Notes under the pieces: model-generated
Told to the model about the DNA's origin: nothing
Database searches by the model: none
The model's input: the letters and a program-made list of their open reading frames with translations, nothing else
Part shown: one piece after another, positions 9,349-18,950 of the stretch
How positions within the stretch are numbered: position 1 is the stretch's first letter
Layout: every line of letters begins with the position of its first letter
Assembly (NCBI RefSeq): GCF_000737785.1
Contig: NZ_JPRO01000002.1
Span: 62,001 to 126,000 of the forward strand
DNA length: 64,000 nt
Reading direction: 5' to 3'
DNA from: Chryseobacterium luteum
GTDB taxonomy: Bacteria; Bacteroidota; Bacteroidia; Flavobacteriales; Weeksellaceae
Made by a program: the position numbers and the translations under genes

Positions 9349-9888
9349 TTACCTGTTTTCAATATTTACTTTTGGAAGCTTTAATGCAGTCATTAAAGTA
9401 TTGTAACTGTTTAAAGGTAAAGATTGGTCTCCATAATGAGAAATTTTCAAATCTCCCTTGGTATTACTTAAATAAAAGGAGTTTCCGGAATGTGAAATTT
9501 CTTCTTTAAGAAACTGAAATTTCATTAAATCATTCATATATTTCATCAATACTAATTGCTGTGAATTTGATAATAAAATATGTTGAGTAAATTTTTTGGT
9601 TTGAATTATTTGACCTAATGAATTTCTGATTCCGCAATCAACCTTGAATTTGACATAAGTCAACTTGGGTTTTCGTTCTGAGCGGTAGATTTTAACTAAT
9701 TCCTCATGACCACCCCATTCTCCACAATCTTGAAATCGTGATTTTATAAATATGGTATCTTCTTTGCCGTAGCTTAATATATTATTAAATGAATAATTCG
9801 GTTGATCATAGTTTGACTTTTTATCTATTTTTTTCTCAGAACAACTCAGGCAAAAAATGAGAATTAATAATAAAATTGAAGTTTTCAT
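9349..9888 (-). CDS. Small lipoprotein of unknown function
   Basis: A 179-residue protein with a clean lipoprotein signal: MKTSILLLILIFCLSCSEKK, lipidated Cys at residue 16. The mature part contains a possible disulfide pair (DCGEWGGHEE and DCGIRNS) and is rich in Lys and Ser. I recognise no domain. Its stop directly abuts the stop of the opposing SDR gene. It lies just downstream of ligD on the same strand (33-base gap), but a functional link to DNA repair is unlikely. It is probably anchored in the envelope. Confidence 0.75.
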   Translation of the reverse strand: MKTSILLLILIFCLSCSEKKIDKKSNYDQPNYSFNNILSYGKEDTIFIKSRFQDCGEWGGHEELVKIYRSERKPKLTYVKFKVDCGIRNSLGQIIQTKKFTQHILLSNSQQLVLMKYMNDLMKFQFLKEEISHSGNSFYLSNTKGDLKISHYGDQSLPLNSYNTLMTALKLPKVNIENR

Positions 9889-9921
9889 TCTTTATTTTTC
9901 GTTCATTCAAAAATACAAAAA

Positions 9922-12471
9922 CTATTCATTTTCTTGCAACACTTCCAAAGCCTTCATCATATCAATTCCCTTACCCAAAACAGGTTTAAACAAATCTCCT
10001 TTTTCTTTAATTCTCTCCAAAGCATTGTGAATATTGAAATCAGTCGGCTTCAGTCCGGGTTTTAATTCCTCCCATTCCAAAGGCATCGAAACAGAAGCGC
10101 CTTCTTTTGGTCGTAAACTATAGGCACTGGCCAAAGTCTGTCCGGTCCTGTTTTGCAGATAATCCAGATAAATTTTCTTGTCGTCTCTTTTTTGTAGACT
10201 TCTTTCTAAAGTGGTGATTTTCGGAAGCTTTTCATTGACCTGTTTCATCAAAATATGAGCAAAATCTTTCACCTGGTCAAAATCATATTTTCCGTCCATC
10301 GGAATATAAACGTGAATTCCTGTACTTCCTGAAGTTTTACAATACCCTTTAATATGGATTGAACTTAAAACTTCGTTTACCTGAAGGGCAGTTTCAATCA
10401 CATCGTCAAATGTATTTTTCTTTGAAGGATCGAGGTCTAATACAAGATAATCAGGATGTTCAAGATCCGGAAGTGCACTGTTCCACGGATTGAGATCAAT
10501 ACAGCCTAAATTATTCAGATAAGCCAGAGTTGCCTTATCATTGCAGTACACATAATCAATATATTTATCGTTGGATTCCGAATAAACCTCCGTGGTTTTG
10601 ATCCAGTCCGGCATGCTGTCTCCCGCATCCTTCTGATAGAACCCTTGCTCTTCAATTCCGTTTGGAAAGCGGTTAAGTGACAAAGGACGGTTTTTTAAGT
10701 AGGGTAAAATATAAGCAGCAACAGACTGATAATATTCTACCACATCACCTTTTGTAATATCGTCTTTCGGAAAATAAATTTTATCCTGGTTGGTGAGCTT
10801 TACTGTATGTTTATCCAGTGTGATTTCCTTTTCTTTTTCGGGATTTTCTGTTTTTTTTGAAGTTTTAGCTTTCATTTCTTTAGGTTTTTCGTTAGTTGGA
10901 CTGACGGTAATTTCTTCGGGTTCTTTATCTTCCCGGATTGTCATAAAAACAGGATGCCGGAAAATGCCGTCTTTCGTGATTTCAGAATATTTTATTTCAC
11001 ACACCAATTCAGGTTTTACCCAGGTTACAGGCATATTTGTTTTGGGTTTCTTTTCAAAAGGAGAAGTTTTTACGACTAGTTTTAATAACCGTTGATGAAG
11101 CAGATTCAAAGATTCATGATTAAAACCTGTTCCCGTATGTCCGCAATAAATAAGCTTTCCATCAATGTATTTCCCCAGAATCAAAGCTCCGAAATTCTTC
11201 CGGGATCCTCTGGGTTCCGTAAATCCGCAAATAATGGCTTCATCAGTATTGGAGAATTTTATTTTAAGCCAGTCGGTGGTTCTGTAATTTTCGGTATATA
11301 AGCTGTTGGCCTTTTTAGCAATCATTCCTTCCAGTTGCAATTTTTTCATCTGGTTAAAAAAAACAATGCCTTTTTCGGGAATATGATCACAGTATTTGAT
11401 AACATCGGTTTCAATTAACGCTTCTTTTAAAAGCTCTTTTCGCTGTATAAGAGGGAGTTCTTCTGTAGAATGGCCGTTCAGCCACAGAAGATCAAATACC
11501 TGGTATGTTAAAGCAAGAGCGGGATTGTCCCCAATTTGTTGTAGGAGTTGAAAACTGGGCTTTCCATGCTCATCATAGGCTACAATTTCTCCGTCGAGAA
11601 TCATTTTATACTTTTGCTGTTTAAAATCTTTGGTGACTTTTTCAAACTTTGATAAAAATGAAATTCCGTTCCGGGAATAGAACAGGGGATTTTTATGGCT
11701 GAGATCGGCAATGGCCCTGTAACCGTCCCATTTTATTTCAAAAACCCAATCTTCATCATCAAAGGCATTTTCAAAAGATTTGGCCAGCATAGGCCTGATG
11801 TAGTTCTCTAATTTTTTTTCGTCTACCAAAGAGTTGAATCTTTGAAATCTGGGTTTGGTTTCCGAAGTTATGACTTCTTTTTGTTGCTTTTCAGGCTTTT
11901 TTTTTTCCTCTAAAAATTTCGTTACCGCAGAATTTTTGGATGTGTTTTCTTCAGCATCATAATTTTCTTCAGCAAATTCGTCTTTATGTTTTATTAAAAG
12001 CCAGGCATTATTTTCAGCATTTTTCATTTTAACCAAAGCAAATTCACCTTTCAGTTTCTTGCCTTGTAAAATGAATTTTATTGAACCGGCTTTTAACTCT
12101 TTCAACAATTCTTTTTCATCGGAAAGTTGGCTTGTATCGTCCAAAGGTTCGTATGTTCCGCTGTCCCAGACTTCAACCTGTCCGGCTCCGTAATTTCCTT
12201 CGGGAATGTTGCCTTCAAAATCTTTGTAATCGTAAGGATGGTCTTCAACTTCCATCGCCAGACGTTTATCTTTTGGATCTAAAGACGGACCTTTCGGAAC
12301 TGCCCAGCTTTTCAGAACGCCTTCCATTTCCAGCCTGAAATCATAGTGTAAACGCGATGCAGCATGCCTTTGTACTACAAAAATAAGTTTGTCTTTGCTT
12401 TTTTTTGTTTTTCCTTTAGGTTCGCTTGTTTCGTCGAATTTACGTTTTTCATTGTAATCTTTGAGAGCCAT
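9922..12471 (-). CDS. ligD: ATP-dependent DNA ligase D (LigD)
   Basis: An 849-residue multidomain enzyme of bacterial non-homologous end joining. The order is phosphoesterase, ligase, polymerase. The 3'-phosphoesterase domain covers about residues 30-160 (RLHYDFRLEM, PEGNYGAG). The ATP-dependent ligase domain follows at about 220-520, with the adenylated lysine at residue 247 in FEIKWDGYRA and the OB fold carrying TWVKPELVCEIKY. The archaeo-eukaryotic primase-like polymerase domain occupies about 555-849, with the metal-binding pair in LVLDLDPSKK and the motif GSTGIHVYIPM. The domain order matches the Pseudomonas rather than the mycobacterial arrangement. The start codon overlaps the ku stop by one base (TAATG), so the two are translationally coupled. 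Confidence 0.96.
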   Translation of the reverse strand: MALKDYNEKRKFDETSEPKGKTKKSKDKLIFVVQRHAASRLHYDFRLEMEGVLKSWAVPKGPSLDPKDKRLAMEVEDHPYDYKDFEGNIPEGNYGAGQVEVWDSGTYEPLDDTSQLSDEKELLKELKAGSIKFILQGKKLKGEFALVKMKNAENNAWLLIKHKDEFAEENYDAEENTSKNSAVTKFLEEKKKPEKQQKEVITSETKPRFQRFNSLVDEKKLENYIRPMLAKSFENAFDDEDWVFEIKWDGYRAIADLSHKNPLFYSRNGISFLSKFEKVTKDFKQQKYKMILDGEIVAYDEHGKPSFQLLQQIGDNPALALTYQVFDLLWLNGHSTEELPLIQRKELLKEALIETDVIKYCDHIPEKGIVFFNQMKKLQLEGMIAKKANSLYTENYRTTDWLKIKFSNTDEAIICGFTEPRGSRKNFGALILGKYIDGKLIYCGHTGTGFNHESLNLLHQRLLKLVVKTSPFEKKPKTNMPVTWVKPELVCEIKYSEITKDGIFRHPVFMTIREDKEPEEITVSPTNEKPKEMKAKTSKKTENPEKEKEITLDKHTVKLTNQDKIYFPKDDITKGDVVEYYQSVAAYILPYLKNRPLSLNRFPNGIEEQGFYQKDAGDSMPDWIKTTEVYSESNDKYIDYVYCNDKATLAYLNNLGCIDLNPWNSALPDLEHPDYLVLDLDPSKKNTFDDVIETALQVNEVLSSIHIKGYCKTSGSTGIHVYIPMDGKYDFDQVKDFAHILMKQVNEKLPKITTLERSLQKRDDKKIYLDYLQNRTGQTLASAYSLRPKEGASVSMPLEWEELKPGLKPTDFNIHNALERIKEKGDLFKPVLGKGIDMMKALEVLQENE

Positions 12472-13256
12472 TATGATGCATTTTTAGATTTTGGACTTTG
12501 TAGACTGGCCTTCAATTGGGCCATTAGGTCAATCACTTTACCTTGTTTTGCAGGTTCTGACTTTTTAAGCTTTACGGATTTACCTTTTGCTTTTTTCTTA
12601 ATAATTTTCAATAACTCTTCGGAATACGTGTTTTTATAAACAGTTGGATCAAATTTTTCGGATAATTGTTGAATAAGATTTTTCGCCATTTTAAGTTCGG
12701 CAGGTTTCGGAGCTTTTTTAGCAGGAATTTTTAAATCTTTGTAATCTCTGATCTCCTGAGCAAACCGCAATCTGTTTAAAACCAAAATTTCATCGTTGTA
12801 AGGACGGATCATTCCGATCGCTTCGCTGTCACGAAGAACAAAAGTTCCTATACCGACCATTTTTGTTTCTGATAAGGCTTTTATCAGAAGTCTATAAGCA
12901 CTTTCTCCATTTTTTTGAGGCTCAAGAAAATAAGGATTTTCAAAATAAACACTGTCAACTTCAGCTTCTTTTACAAAATGTTCTATGGAAAGAATTTTTG
13001 ATTTTTCGGGACTCGCAGCTTCATAGTCTTCTTCATCCAAAACGATGTATTTATCGTCCATAAGATAGCCTTTTACAATGTTTGCCCACTTGACTTCTTT
13101 GCCTGTTTTTTCGTTGACTCTTTTGAATTTGATATTAGAAAAATCGGATTTATCGAGCATATCCAAATCCAATTTACTGGTTTCTGTGGCGGAGTAAATT
13201 TTAACAGGAATATTGACTAAACCAAAGCCAATGGCGCCGTTCCAAATTGCTTTCAT
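12471..13256 (-). CDS. ku: Ku protein, end-binding factor of bacterial NHEJ
   Basis: A 261-residue Ku homologue that forms a homodimeric ring around double-strand DNA ends and recruits LigD. The start at 13256 gives the typical MKAIWNGAIGFGLVNIPVKI; a longer frame adding nine residues (MHFHTKRMT) is less plausible. Core Ku motifs are visible: DKSDFSNIKFKRVNEKTG, VDSVYFENPYFLEP, and AIGMIRPYNDEILVLNRLRF. The C-terminal 40 residues are lysine-rich, as expected for the DNA-contacting tail. It lies immediately upstream of ligD with a 1-base overlap, forming a complete two-gene NHEJ operon. Confidence 0.96.
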   Translation of the reverse strand: MKAIWNGAIGFGLVNIPVKIYSATETSKLDLDMLDKSDFSNIKFKRVNEKTGKEVKWANIVKGYLMDDKYIVLDEEDYEAASPEKSKILSIEHFVKEAEVDSVYFENPYFLEPQKNGESAYRLLIKALSETKMVGIGTFVLRDSEAIGMIRPYNDEILVLNRLRFAQEIRDYKDLKIPAKKAPKPAELKMAKNLIQQLSEKFDPTVYKNTYSEELLKIIKKKAKGKSVKLKKSEPAKQGKVIDLMAQLKASLQSPKSKNAS

Positions 13257-13286
13257 TGTCATACGTTTTGTATGAAAATGCAATGA

Positions 13287-13315
13287 TTGTGCCGTAGGGA
13301 AATTTAATATATTTG
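13287..13315 (+). promoter_or_regulatory. Promoter (TTG, 18 bases, TATATTTG) of the 13355 gene
   Basis: TTG at 13287-13289 and TATATTTG at 13308-13315 are 18 bases apart, which matches the Bacteroidetes -33/-7 arrangement. The -7 box ends 39 bases before the ATG at 13355. Confidence 0.55.
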
Positions 13316-13354
13316 TTGTAAATCCTTAATTAAAATATCTAAAATAAATTACAA

Positions 13355-13963
13355 ATGATGAATAAGATTACTCGTATTGAAGAAATCAGTGATATGCAAG
13401 ATTTCGGAACGGACCTTGTGAAATTCTATATTTTCTTTAAAAAAGATGACGGAAATGAAGTCTCTGTTCCTTTTATTGTATACTTGTGGGATATAATAAA
13501 GTATCTTAGAAATTCTGAACCTGATGCTGCGGCTTACATTAATAAAGTTAGCGAAAGTATCAGAAGTTATGGGATGAAAGATGGCAAGATCTTAAAAGTA
13601 TTGCATGAAGAAGAATTTACGGTGCATTCTTTTGTAGAAAAGTATTTTAAAAACCTTCCTGCGGATAAAATAAATAGACATATTGAATGGTCAGAAAAAA
13701 CAATAGATCCTTCCGATATTAAAGATTTCCGGGAATTTGAACGTCAGCTTCAGCCTGATCTTGCCAATAGTAATTCGAGACGCACCTTATTTACAGAAGC
13801 GGTAGATGAAGCTGTGCAAAAAGAAGTTAAGAATTTTTATCCGGAATATTTTGAAGTGAAAAATAATGAATTTTATGCAAAGTATGATGAAATTCTTATG
13901 AAAAAAGTTGGGGAACTGGCTTCTGAATTGGATGATTTCTTTTTTAGGGAATCACAAAAATAA
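13355..13963 (+). CDS. Hypothetical cytoplasmic protein
   Basis: A 202-residue protein with no signal peptide or membrane segment. I recognise no family. The first half mixes beta-like stretches (LVKFYIFFKKDDGNEVSVPF) with amphipathic helices; the second half is charged and helical (EKTIDPSDIKDFREFERQL, LASELDDFFFRES). Its own promoter and a strong terminator make it a single-gene unit between the NHEJ genes and a secreted protein. Codon use looks like its neighbours, so transfer is not indicated. An alternative start at the second ATG (13358) would remove one residue. Confidence 0.75.
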   Translation: MMNKITRIEEISDMQDFGTDLVKFYIFFKKDDGNEVSVPFIVYLWDIIKYLRNSEPDAAAYINKVSESIRSYGMKDGKILKVLHEEEFTVHSFVEKYFKNLPADKINRHIEWSEKTIDPSDIKDFREFERQLQPDLANSNSRRTLFTEAVDEAVQKEVKNFYPEYFEVKNNEFYAKYDEILMKKVGELASELDDFFFRESQK

Positions 13964-13964
13964 G

Positions 13965-13991
13965 AAAAGCGGAGATTTTTTCTCCGCTTTT
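13965..13991 (+). terminator. Terminator of the 13355 gene
   Basis: An 11-bp perfect stem (13965-13975 with 13981-13991) with a T5 loop and trailing T residues begins two bases after the stop codon. Confidence 0.8.
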
Positions 13992-14048
13992 TTGTTTTCA
14001 AGATAGATTATTGCTTTTCATACTGAAAAAGATAAAATTGCCTTAAAA

Positions 14049-15119
14049 TCAATAATATTCAATCTTTCTGATGTATTTCTTTTTTTGATTTTCTTTTTTA
14101 GGTGCATCGTTATTATAAATTACACTTATCGTTTCGGAAGTATTGATTTCATTCCAGTTTCCATTTTTATCATAAAAATAATGCGATTCACTGATGAGTT
14201 CACTTTTGTCATCGTAATATTTCTGTACAACTAATTTTTGGGATTCATCATATTCATAAACTGTTTTGTAGCCGACTTTGTTGTCAGATACATTTTGTTT
14301 TTCTATGATTTTACCTTTTTGTTTTGGATAAGTTAATTCAATCTGGTACAGCTTTTTTTCTTTTGGTGGACTTGCAGAATATTTTAAAATTTTTGCAGTA
14401 TCTTTTACTTTAGCATATTCATAAGATGTTTCGTAAAGGCTATTGTTATAGTTTTGTTTTTCAAGTTTTATTCTTCCGAGATTATCGTAGAAATAATTCA
14501 TTTTTAATTCAGGTTGGGTTTCACTTTTGCTGATTTCTTCAATTACTGAATTATTCTTGTTGTAAATATATTTGCTGTTTGAAAGCAATTTATTTTCATC
14601 ATCAGAGCTTTCTCTTGAAAGAAGTTTAGATTGAGCGTTATAAGTAGATTTTGTGATAGAAATAAGGTATCCTTCTACGTTATAATATTTTGCTAAAACA
14701 ACATTGCCTTTTTTATCTGTGGTCTTGAAAATTTTTCGTTTTACACTTGGGTCATTCGTTCCATAACCAGAATACGGATGTTTTTGATTTTCTTTGATTG
14801 AAAATTTAGAAAAATAACTGTCAAAATTATCACCACAAGATTGGCAAAGCGTAGTAATAATTTGATTCGGCAGATATTCATTTCTCTCTTCGCTTCTCAA
14901 ATATCCATCATTGTATTTTTTTACGATAAGAGGTCTCCCTTTTGAATCGAAGGTCTGTAGATCCACAGGTTTTTCTTTGTTACCATGTTCGATAATAAAT
15001 AAATCGATAGATTTTATATTCCCTTTTAGTTTTTCATTTTCAACTATATAATTCTGAGCTGAACCGAAAAATCCTATCAGAATAAAAAGATAATTTAGTT
15101 TTGTTATTAGTTTTTTCAT
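14049..15119 (-). CDS. Secreted protein with YD-like repeats
   Basis: A 356-residue exported protein. The signal peptide (LNYLFILIGFFGSAQ) ends near residue 22. The mature protein is built from short, irregular beta-strand units with aromatic-Asp/Asn ends, for example YFYDNLGRI, VYEYDESQK and HYFYDKNGNW. These resemble RHS/YD-type repeats, but there are too few for a shell-forming RHS protein. No toxin or secretion-sorting C-terminus is seen; it ends in KKKYIRKIEYY. Function is unknown. It lies just downstream of aspS on the same strand but is separated from it by a terminator. Confidence 0.75.
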   Translation of the reverse strand: MKKLITKLNYLFILIGFFGSAQNYIVENEKLKGNIKSIDLFIIEHGNKEKPVDLQTFDSKGRPLIVKKYNDGYLRSEERNEYLPNQIITTLCQSCGDNFDSYFSKFSIKENQKHPYSGYGTNDPSVKRKIFKTTDKKGNVVLAKYYNVEGYLISITKSTYNAQSKLLSRESSDDENKLLSNSKYIYNKNNSVIEEISKSETQPELKMNYFYDNLGRIKLEKQNYNNSLYETSYEYAKVKDTAKILKYSASPPKEKKLYQIELTYPKQKGKIIEKQNVSDNKVGYKTVYEYDESQKLVVQKYYDDKSELISESHYFYDKNGNWNEINTSETISVIYNNDAPKKENQKKKYIRKIEYY

Positions 15120-15134
15120 TTGAAATTATTAAAA

Positions 15135-15156
15135 AAGCGGAGAAAAATCTCCGCTT
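15135..15156 (-). terminator. Terminator of aspS
   Basis: A 9-bp perfect stem (15135-15143 with 15148-15156) has a 4-base loop. On the minus strand it is followed by T6. It starts a few bases after the aspS stop. Confidence 0.75.
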
Positions 15157-15161
15157 CTAAT

Positions 15162-16916
15162 TTATGCTTTTAAATTTAATTTCAATTCCAGTTCATCGAG
15201 CTGTTCATCGGCAATCGCTGCTGGTGCGTCGATCATCACATCACGCCCTGAATTATTTTTAGGGAATGCGATATAATCTCTGATCACCTCGTTTCCGTCA
15301 AGAATCGCTACCAAACGGTCAAACCCGAAAGCTAAACCACCGTGAGGCGGAGCTCCGTATTTAAAGGCGTTCATAAGGAATCCAAATTGTGCTTCTGCTT
15401 CATCTTTCGAGAATCCTAATAGATCAAACATTCTTGACTGCAAATCTCTGTCGAAAATTCTGATCGAACCACCGCCGATCTCGTTTCCGTTCAAGACCAT
15501 ATCGTATGCGTTGGCTCTTGCTTTTCCGGGATCAGTTTCTAGCAAATGAATATCTTCCGGTTTTGGAGAGGTGAAAGGGTGGTGCATGGCGTGGTAACGT
15601 CCGCTTTCTTCGTCGAATTCCAATAACGGGAAGTCAACAACCCAAAGTGGTGCAAATACGTCTCCTTTTCTTAATCCTAAACGGTTTCCAAGCTCCATTC
15701 TCAACGCAGAAAGCTGGGTTCTTACTTTGTGTTCGTTTCCTGAAAGAATTAACATTAAATCGCCTTCTTTTGCTCCGAATTTCCCGATGATTTTTGCTAA
15801 ATCTTCTTCGTTGTAGAATTTATTTACAGACGAAGTTTTCACACCATCATTCTGGAATTTAGCCCAAACCATTCCTGAAGCTCCGATTTGCGGTCTTTTA
15901 ACCCAATCAACTAATTCGTCGATTTGCTTTCTTGTATAGTCAGCGCATCCTTCAACATTGATTCCGACAACCAATTCGGCTTCATCAAATATTTTGAAAT
16001 CTTTTCCTTTTACTAATTCATTCAATTCCACGAATTCCATTCCGAAACGGATATCCGGTTTGTCGTTTCCGTATTTCTGCATCGCATCGGCGAACGTCAT
16101 TCTTGGGAACGCTCCGAATTCCTGACCTGTAATATCTTTGATCAGAGTTTTTGTCATTCCCTCAAAAACATTCATCACGTCTTCCTGCTCTACGAAAGCC
16201 ATTTCGCAATCGATTTGTGTGAATTCCGGCTGTCTGTCGGCTCTCAAATCTTCGTCACGGAAACATTTCACGATCTGGAAATATTTATCCATTCCTCCAA
16301 CCATTAAAAGCTGTTTGAAAGTCTGTGGAGACTGTGGTAATGCATAAAACTGTCCCGGATTCATTCTGCTTGGTACAACGAAATCTCTTGCTCCTTCCGG
16401 AGTAGATTTGATTAAAACCGGAGTTTCAACCTCTATAAATCCTTCGTCTGAAAGATAATTTCTCACTTTCTGCGCCATTTTGTGGCGGAAGATCAGTTTA
16501 TCTCTTACCGGAGCTCTTCTGATATCCAGGTAACGGTATTTCATTCTTAATTCTTCGCCACCGTCTGTTTCATCTTCAATGGTGAAAGGCGGAAGCTGGG
16601 ATTCATTAAGAACTTCTAATTTATCAACTAAAATTTCGATTTCTCCTGTTGGAATATTGGGGTTTTTGCTTACTCTTTCGATAACTTTTCCAGTAACCTG
16701 AATCACGAATTCACGCCCCAGTTTCTTTGCATTTTCCATCAATTCCACTGAAGAACGGTCTTGGTCAAAAACCAACTGAGTAATTCCGTAACGATCCCGA
16801 AGATCTATCCAAATCATAAATCCTTTATCACGGATAGTCTGTACCCATCCGGAAAGTGTAACTTCTTCATTAAGATTTTTCAGAGATAATTCTCCGTTCG
16901 TGTGTGATCGAAACAT
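15162..16916 (-). CDS. aspS: Aspartate--tRNA ligase
   Basis: A 584-residue class II aminoacyl-tRNA synthetase of the bacterial type that charges tRNA-Asp. I choose the ATG at 16916 ([18 protein letters not shown]), which is the standard family start; a frame beginning seven codons earlier is unlikely. The N-terminal OB anticodon-binding domain covers about residues 1-110. Motif 2 is [16 protein letters not shown], the bacterial GAD insertion lies at about 290-410, and motif 3 is [14 protein letters not shown] near the C-terminus. It has its own TATCTTTG promoter and a terminator. Confidence 0.97.
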   Translation of the reverse strand: MFRSHTNGELSLKNLNEEVTLSGWVQTIRDKGFMIWIDLRDRYGITQLVFDQDRSSVELMENAKKLGREFVIQVTGKVIERVSKNPNIPTGEIEILVDKLEVLNESQLPPFTIEDETDGGEELRMKYRYLDIRRAPVRDKLIFRHKMAQKVRNYLSDEGFIEVETPVLIKSTPEGARDFVVPSRMNPGQFYALPQSPQTFKQLLMVGGMDKYFQIVKCFRDEDLRADRQPEFTQIDCEMAFVEQEDVMNVFEGMTKTLIKDITGQEFGAFPRMTFADAMQKYGNDKPDIRFGMEFVELNELVKGKDFKIFDEAELVVGINVEGCADYTRKQIDELVDWVKRPQIGASGMVWAKFQNDGVKTSSVNKFYNEEDLAKIIGKFGAKEGDLMLILSGNEHKVRTQLSALRMELGNRLGLRKGDVFAPLWVVDFPLLEFDEESGRYHAMHHPFTSPKPEDIHLLETDPGKARANAYDMVLNGNEIGGGSIRIFDRDLQSRMFDLLGFSKDEAEAQFGFLMNAFKYGAPPHGGLAFGFDRLVAILDGNEVIRDYIAFPKNNSGRDVMIDAPAAIADEQLDELELKLNLKA

Positions 16917-16997
16917 ACTAATTTGTTTAAGGTTCAATGTTTAAGATATAGGGTTGAGCTTTCTGATCATGAAGTTTTCAACCATAATTTCCGGATG

Positions 16998-17031
16998 CAA
17001 AGATAGGATTTTTGCAGGTTCTGTAAACAAA
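16998..17031 (-). promoter_or_regulatory. aspS promoter
   Basis: On the minus strand, TTTG (17028-17031) and TATCTTTG (16998-17005) are separated by 22 bases, fitting the Bacteroidetes -33/-7 pattern. The -33 element directly abuts the terminator of the gene upstream. Confidence 0.6.
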
Positions 17032-17053
17032 AAAACTTCCTTTCGGAAGTTTT
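17032..17053 (-). terminator. Terminator of the ankyrin-repeat gene
   Basis: A 9-bp stem (17032-17040 with 17045-17053) has a GAAA-type tetraloop on the minus strand and a following T run, about 25 bases after the stop at 17078. Confidence 0.7.
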
Positions 17054-17077
17054 GTATAGTATTTTAAGGGCTTTTAA

Positions 17078-17452
17078 TTAATTATTGGCAGCTCCTTTTT
17101 GTATCAACAGCTGTACGGTTTGTTCTTTGTTTCCCAATTTAGCTAATGCAAGGGGAGTTTTACCGTTACATTCCTTATTAATATCTGCCTGGCTGTCCAA
17201 AAGATATTTAACAATATTATTTCTGCCATAAAGAGAGCTGAAACCTAATGCACTGAAAGTTTCATCTTTAAGGGGAAAGCATTTGTTGTAATCTGCTTTT
17301 GAAAAATTCTTTTTAAATGAAGCAACATTGTCAGATTGAATGGCTTGAATCTGAGCTTTGCTGAGTGTCTGAGTCTGAGCAGAAAGCATATTGGCAGATG
17401 CAGAAATTACAAGTAGAAAAGCAGTAGAGATTATTTTTTTCATAAGATTCAT
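17078..17452 (-). CDS. Secreted ankyrin-repeat protein
   Basis: A small exported protein of about 124 residues. The start is either 17452 (MNLMKK) or 17443 (MKKIISTAF); both give a signal peptide ending at SANMLSAQ. The mature part carries about two ankyrin repeats: FSALGFSSLYGRNNIVKYLL with DSQADINKECN, then GKTPLALAKLGNKEQTVQLL with IQKGAANN. Ankyrin repeats mediate protein contacts; the partner is not evident. A cysteine pair (KCF, ECN) could form a disulfide in the periplasm. It is a single gene, opposite in direction to the MATE pump. Confidence 0.8.
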   Translation of the reverse strand: MNLMKKIISTAFLLVISASANMLSAQTQTLSKAQIQAIQSDNVASFKKNFSKADYNKCFPLKDETFSALGFSSLYGRNNIVKYLLDSQADINKECNGKTPLALAKLGNKEQTVQLLIQKGAANN

Positions 17453-17521
17453 TTTAAGAATATACAAATCTAAATTATTTTTTTGATATGAGTAACTAAA
17501 TTTTTATAAGAATTGAATTTG

Positions 17522-17529
17522 TATTTTTG
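17522..17529 (+). promoter_or_regulatory. -7 box (TATTTTTG) of the MATE gene
   Basis: The octamer matches TAnnTTTG and ends 26 bases before the ATG at 17556. No TTG is seen at the expected -33 spacing. Confidence 0.5.
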
Positions 17530-17555
17530 AAAATCAGATAATTATTGATCAGGAA

Positions 17556-18950
17556 ATGGCAAAATATATAGAGTTTTTGAAAAAAGCCTTTAGTGGTGAC
17601 GAAGTGGATTACACGAAAATAACGATAAGAAGTGCCGTGCTTTTACTGGCTGTTCCCATGATGCTGGAAATGGCTATGGAATCCGTATTTGCTTTGGTCG
17701 ACTTATATTTCGTCGGGCATTTGAAAGAAAGCGGATATGCAATCCAGAGCGTTGGTTTAACGGAATCTGTACTTTCGGTCATGTATTCTATTGCAATAGG
17801 AATGAGTATGGCCGCAACGGCGCTGGTCGCCCGTAGGATCGGGGAGAAGAATCCGGAGCAGGCTTCCAGAAGTGCAGCGCAGGTTTTACTCGTTTCGTTT
17901 ATTATTACCGCCATTCTAAGTTTGTTCGGAGTTATTTATGCTGAAGAAATTCTGATCCTGATGGGTTCAAAACCTGAAGCTGCGGCTTATGGAAAAGATT
18001 TTACGAGAATCATGATGGGAAGCAGTGTGATCATTATGCTGTTATTTTTGATCAACGGAATCTTCAGAGGAGCCGGAAATGCGGCCATTGCCATGAAATC
18101 TCTTTGGATCGCCAATATTGTGAATATCATTCTCTGTCCGGTTCTCATCAAAGGTTTCGGACCTGTTCCTGCGATGGGTCTTACGGGAGCTGCCTTGGCC
18201 ACTACGATAGGAAGAAGTGTTGGAGTAATTTATCAATTGTACCATCTTTTGGTTGCTGATACCCAGATCCGTATAGCAGTTTCTTATTTTACTCCTGATT
18301 TCAGGCAGATAAAATCTATTGTAAAAATAGCCACTCCCGGAATTTTCCAGTTTGTGATTGCTTCATGCAGCTGGATTTTTCTCGCCCAACTGGTGGCCAC
18401 TACCGGAGGAGAAAATGCTTCTGCGGGATACCAGACGGCGTTGAGGCTGATGATGTTTTTTATGCTTCCCGCCTGGGGACTGAGTAATGCCGCTTCTACA
18501 CTGGTCGGACAGAATATGGGAGCTAATGAGATGCTGAGGGCGGAACAGTCTGTCATGAAAACGGTGAAATATAATGTGATCTTTATGCTGGCGGTAAGTT
18601 TGATATTTTTCCTGCTTGGAGATTTTCTTGTAGGATTTTTCACACAGGAAACAGAGATTAAAGATGTTGCCAAAAATGCATTGCACATTATGAGCGTTGG
18701 ATTTATTTTCTATGGAATCGGAATGGTACTCATCAATGCCTTTAACGGAGCCGGGGATACCTGGACACCGACCTGGGTGAATTTTTTCGGATTCTGGCTG
18801 TTTCAGATTCCGCTGGCTTACTTTCTTTCCAAACATTTCGGGATGGGCCCGAAAGGAGTGTTCATATCTATTCCTGCTGCAGAAATGTTAATTACTATTG
18901 TTGCTTTCATTTTGTTTAAAAAAGGGAAGTGGAAGACGGTGAAGGTTTAA
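17556..18950 (+). CDS. MATE family efflux transporter
   Basis: A 464-residue polytopic inner-membrane protein with about 12 hydrophobic helices in two homologous halves, the hallmark of multidrug and toxic compound extrusion pumps (cation/drug antiport). Family features include the N-terminal PMMLEMAMESVFALVDLYFVG, the mid-protein GIFRGAGNAAIAMK, and the second-half equivalents PAWGLSNAASTLVGQNMGA and NAFNGAGDTWTPT. The conserved glycine- and proline-rich loops of both halves are present, so it looks intact. The substrate cannot be predicted. It has its own -7 box; no clear terminator is seen in the following 248 bases. Confidence 0.93.
   Translation: MAKYIEFLKKAFSGDEVDYTKITIRSAVLLLAVPMMLEMAMESVFALVDLYFVGHLKESGYAIQSVGLTESVLSVMYSIAIGMSMAATALVARRIGEKNPEQASRSAAQVLLVSFIITAILSLFGVIYAEEILILMGSKPEAAAYGKDFTRIMMGSSVIIMLLFLINGIFRGAGNAAIAMKSLWIANIVNIILCPVLIKGFGPVPAMGLTGAALATTIGRSVGVIYQLYHLLVADTQIRIAVSYFTPDFRQIKSIVKIATPGIFQFVIASCSWIFLAQLVATTGGENASAGYQTALRLMMFFMLPAWGLSNAASTLVGQNMGANEMLRAEQSVMKTVKYNVIFMLAVSLIFFLLGDFLVGFFTQETEIKDVAKNALHIMSVGFIFYGIGMVLINAFNGAGDTWTPTWVNFFGFWLFQIPLAYFLSKHFGMGPKGVFISIPAAEMLITIVAFILFKKGKWKTVKV

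Noticed and set aside
14049..15119. RHS toxin gene
   Set aside because: Only a few YD-like units are present, with no RHS core motif and no toxin-like C-terminus.
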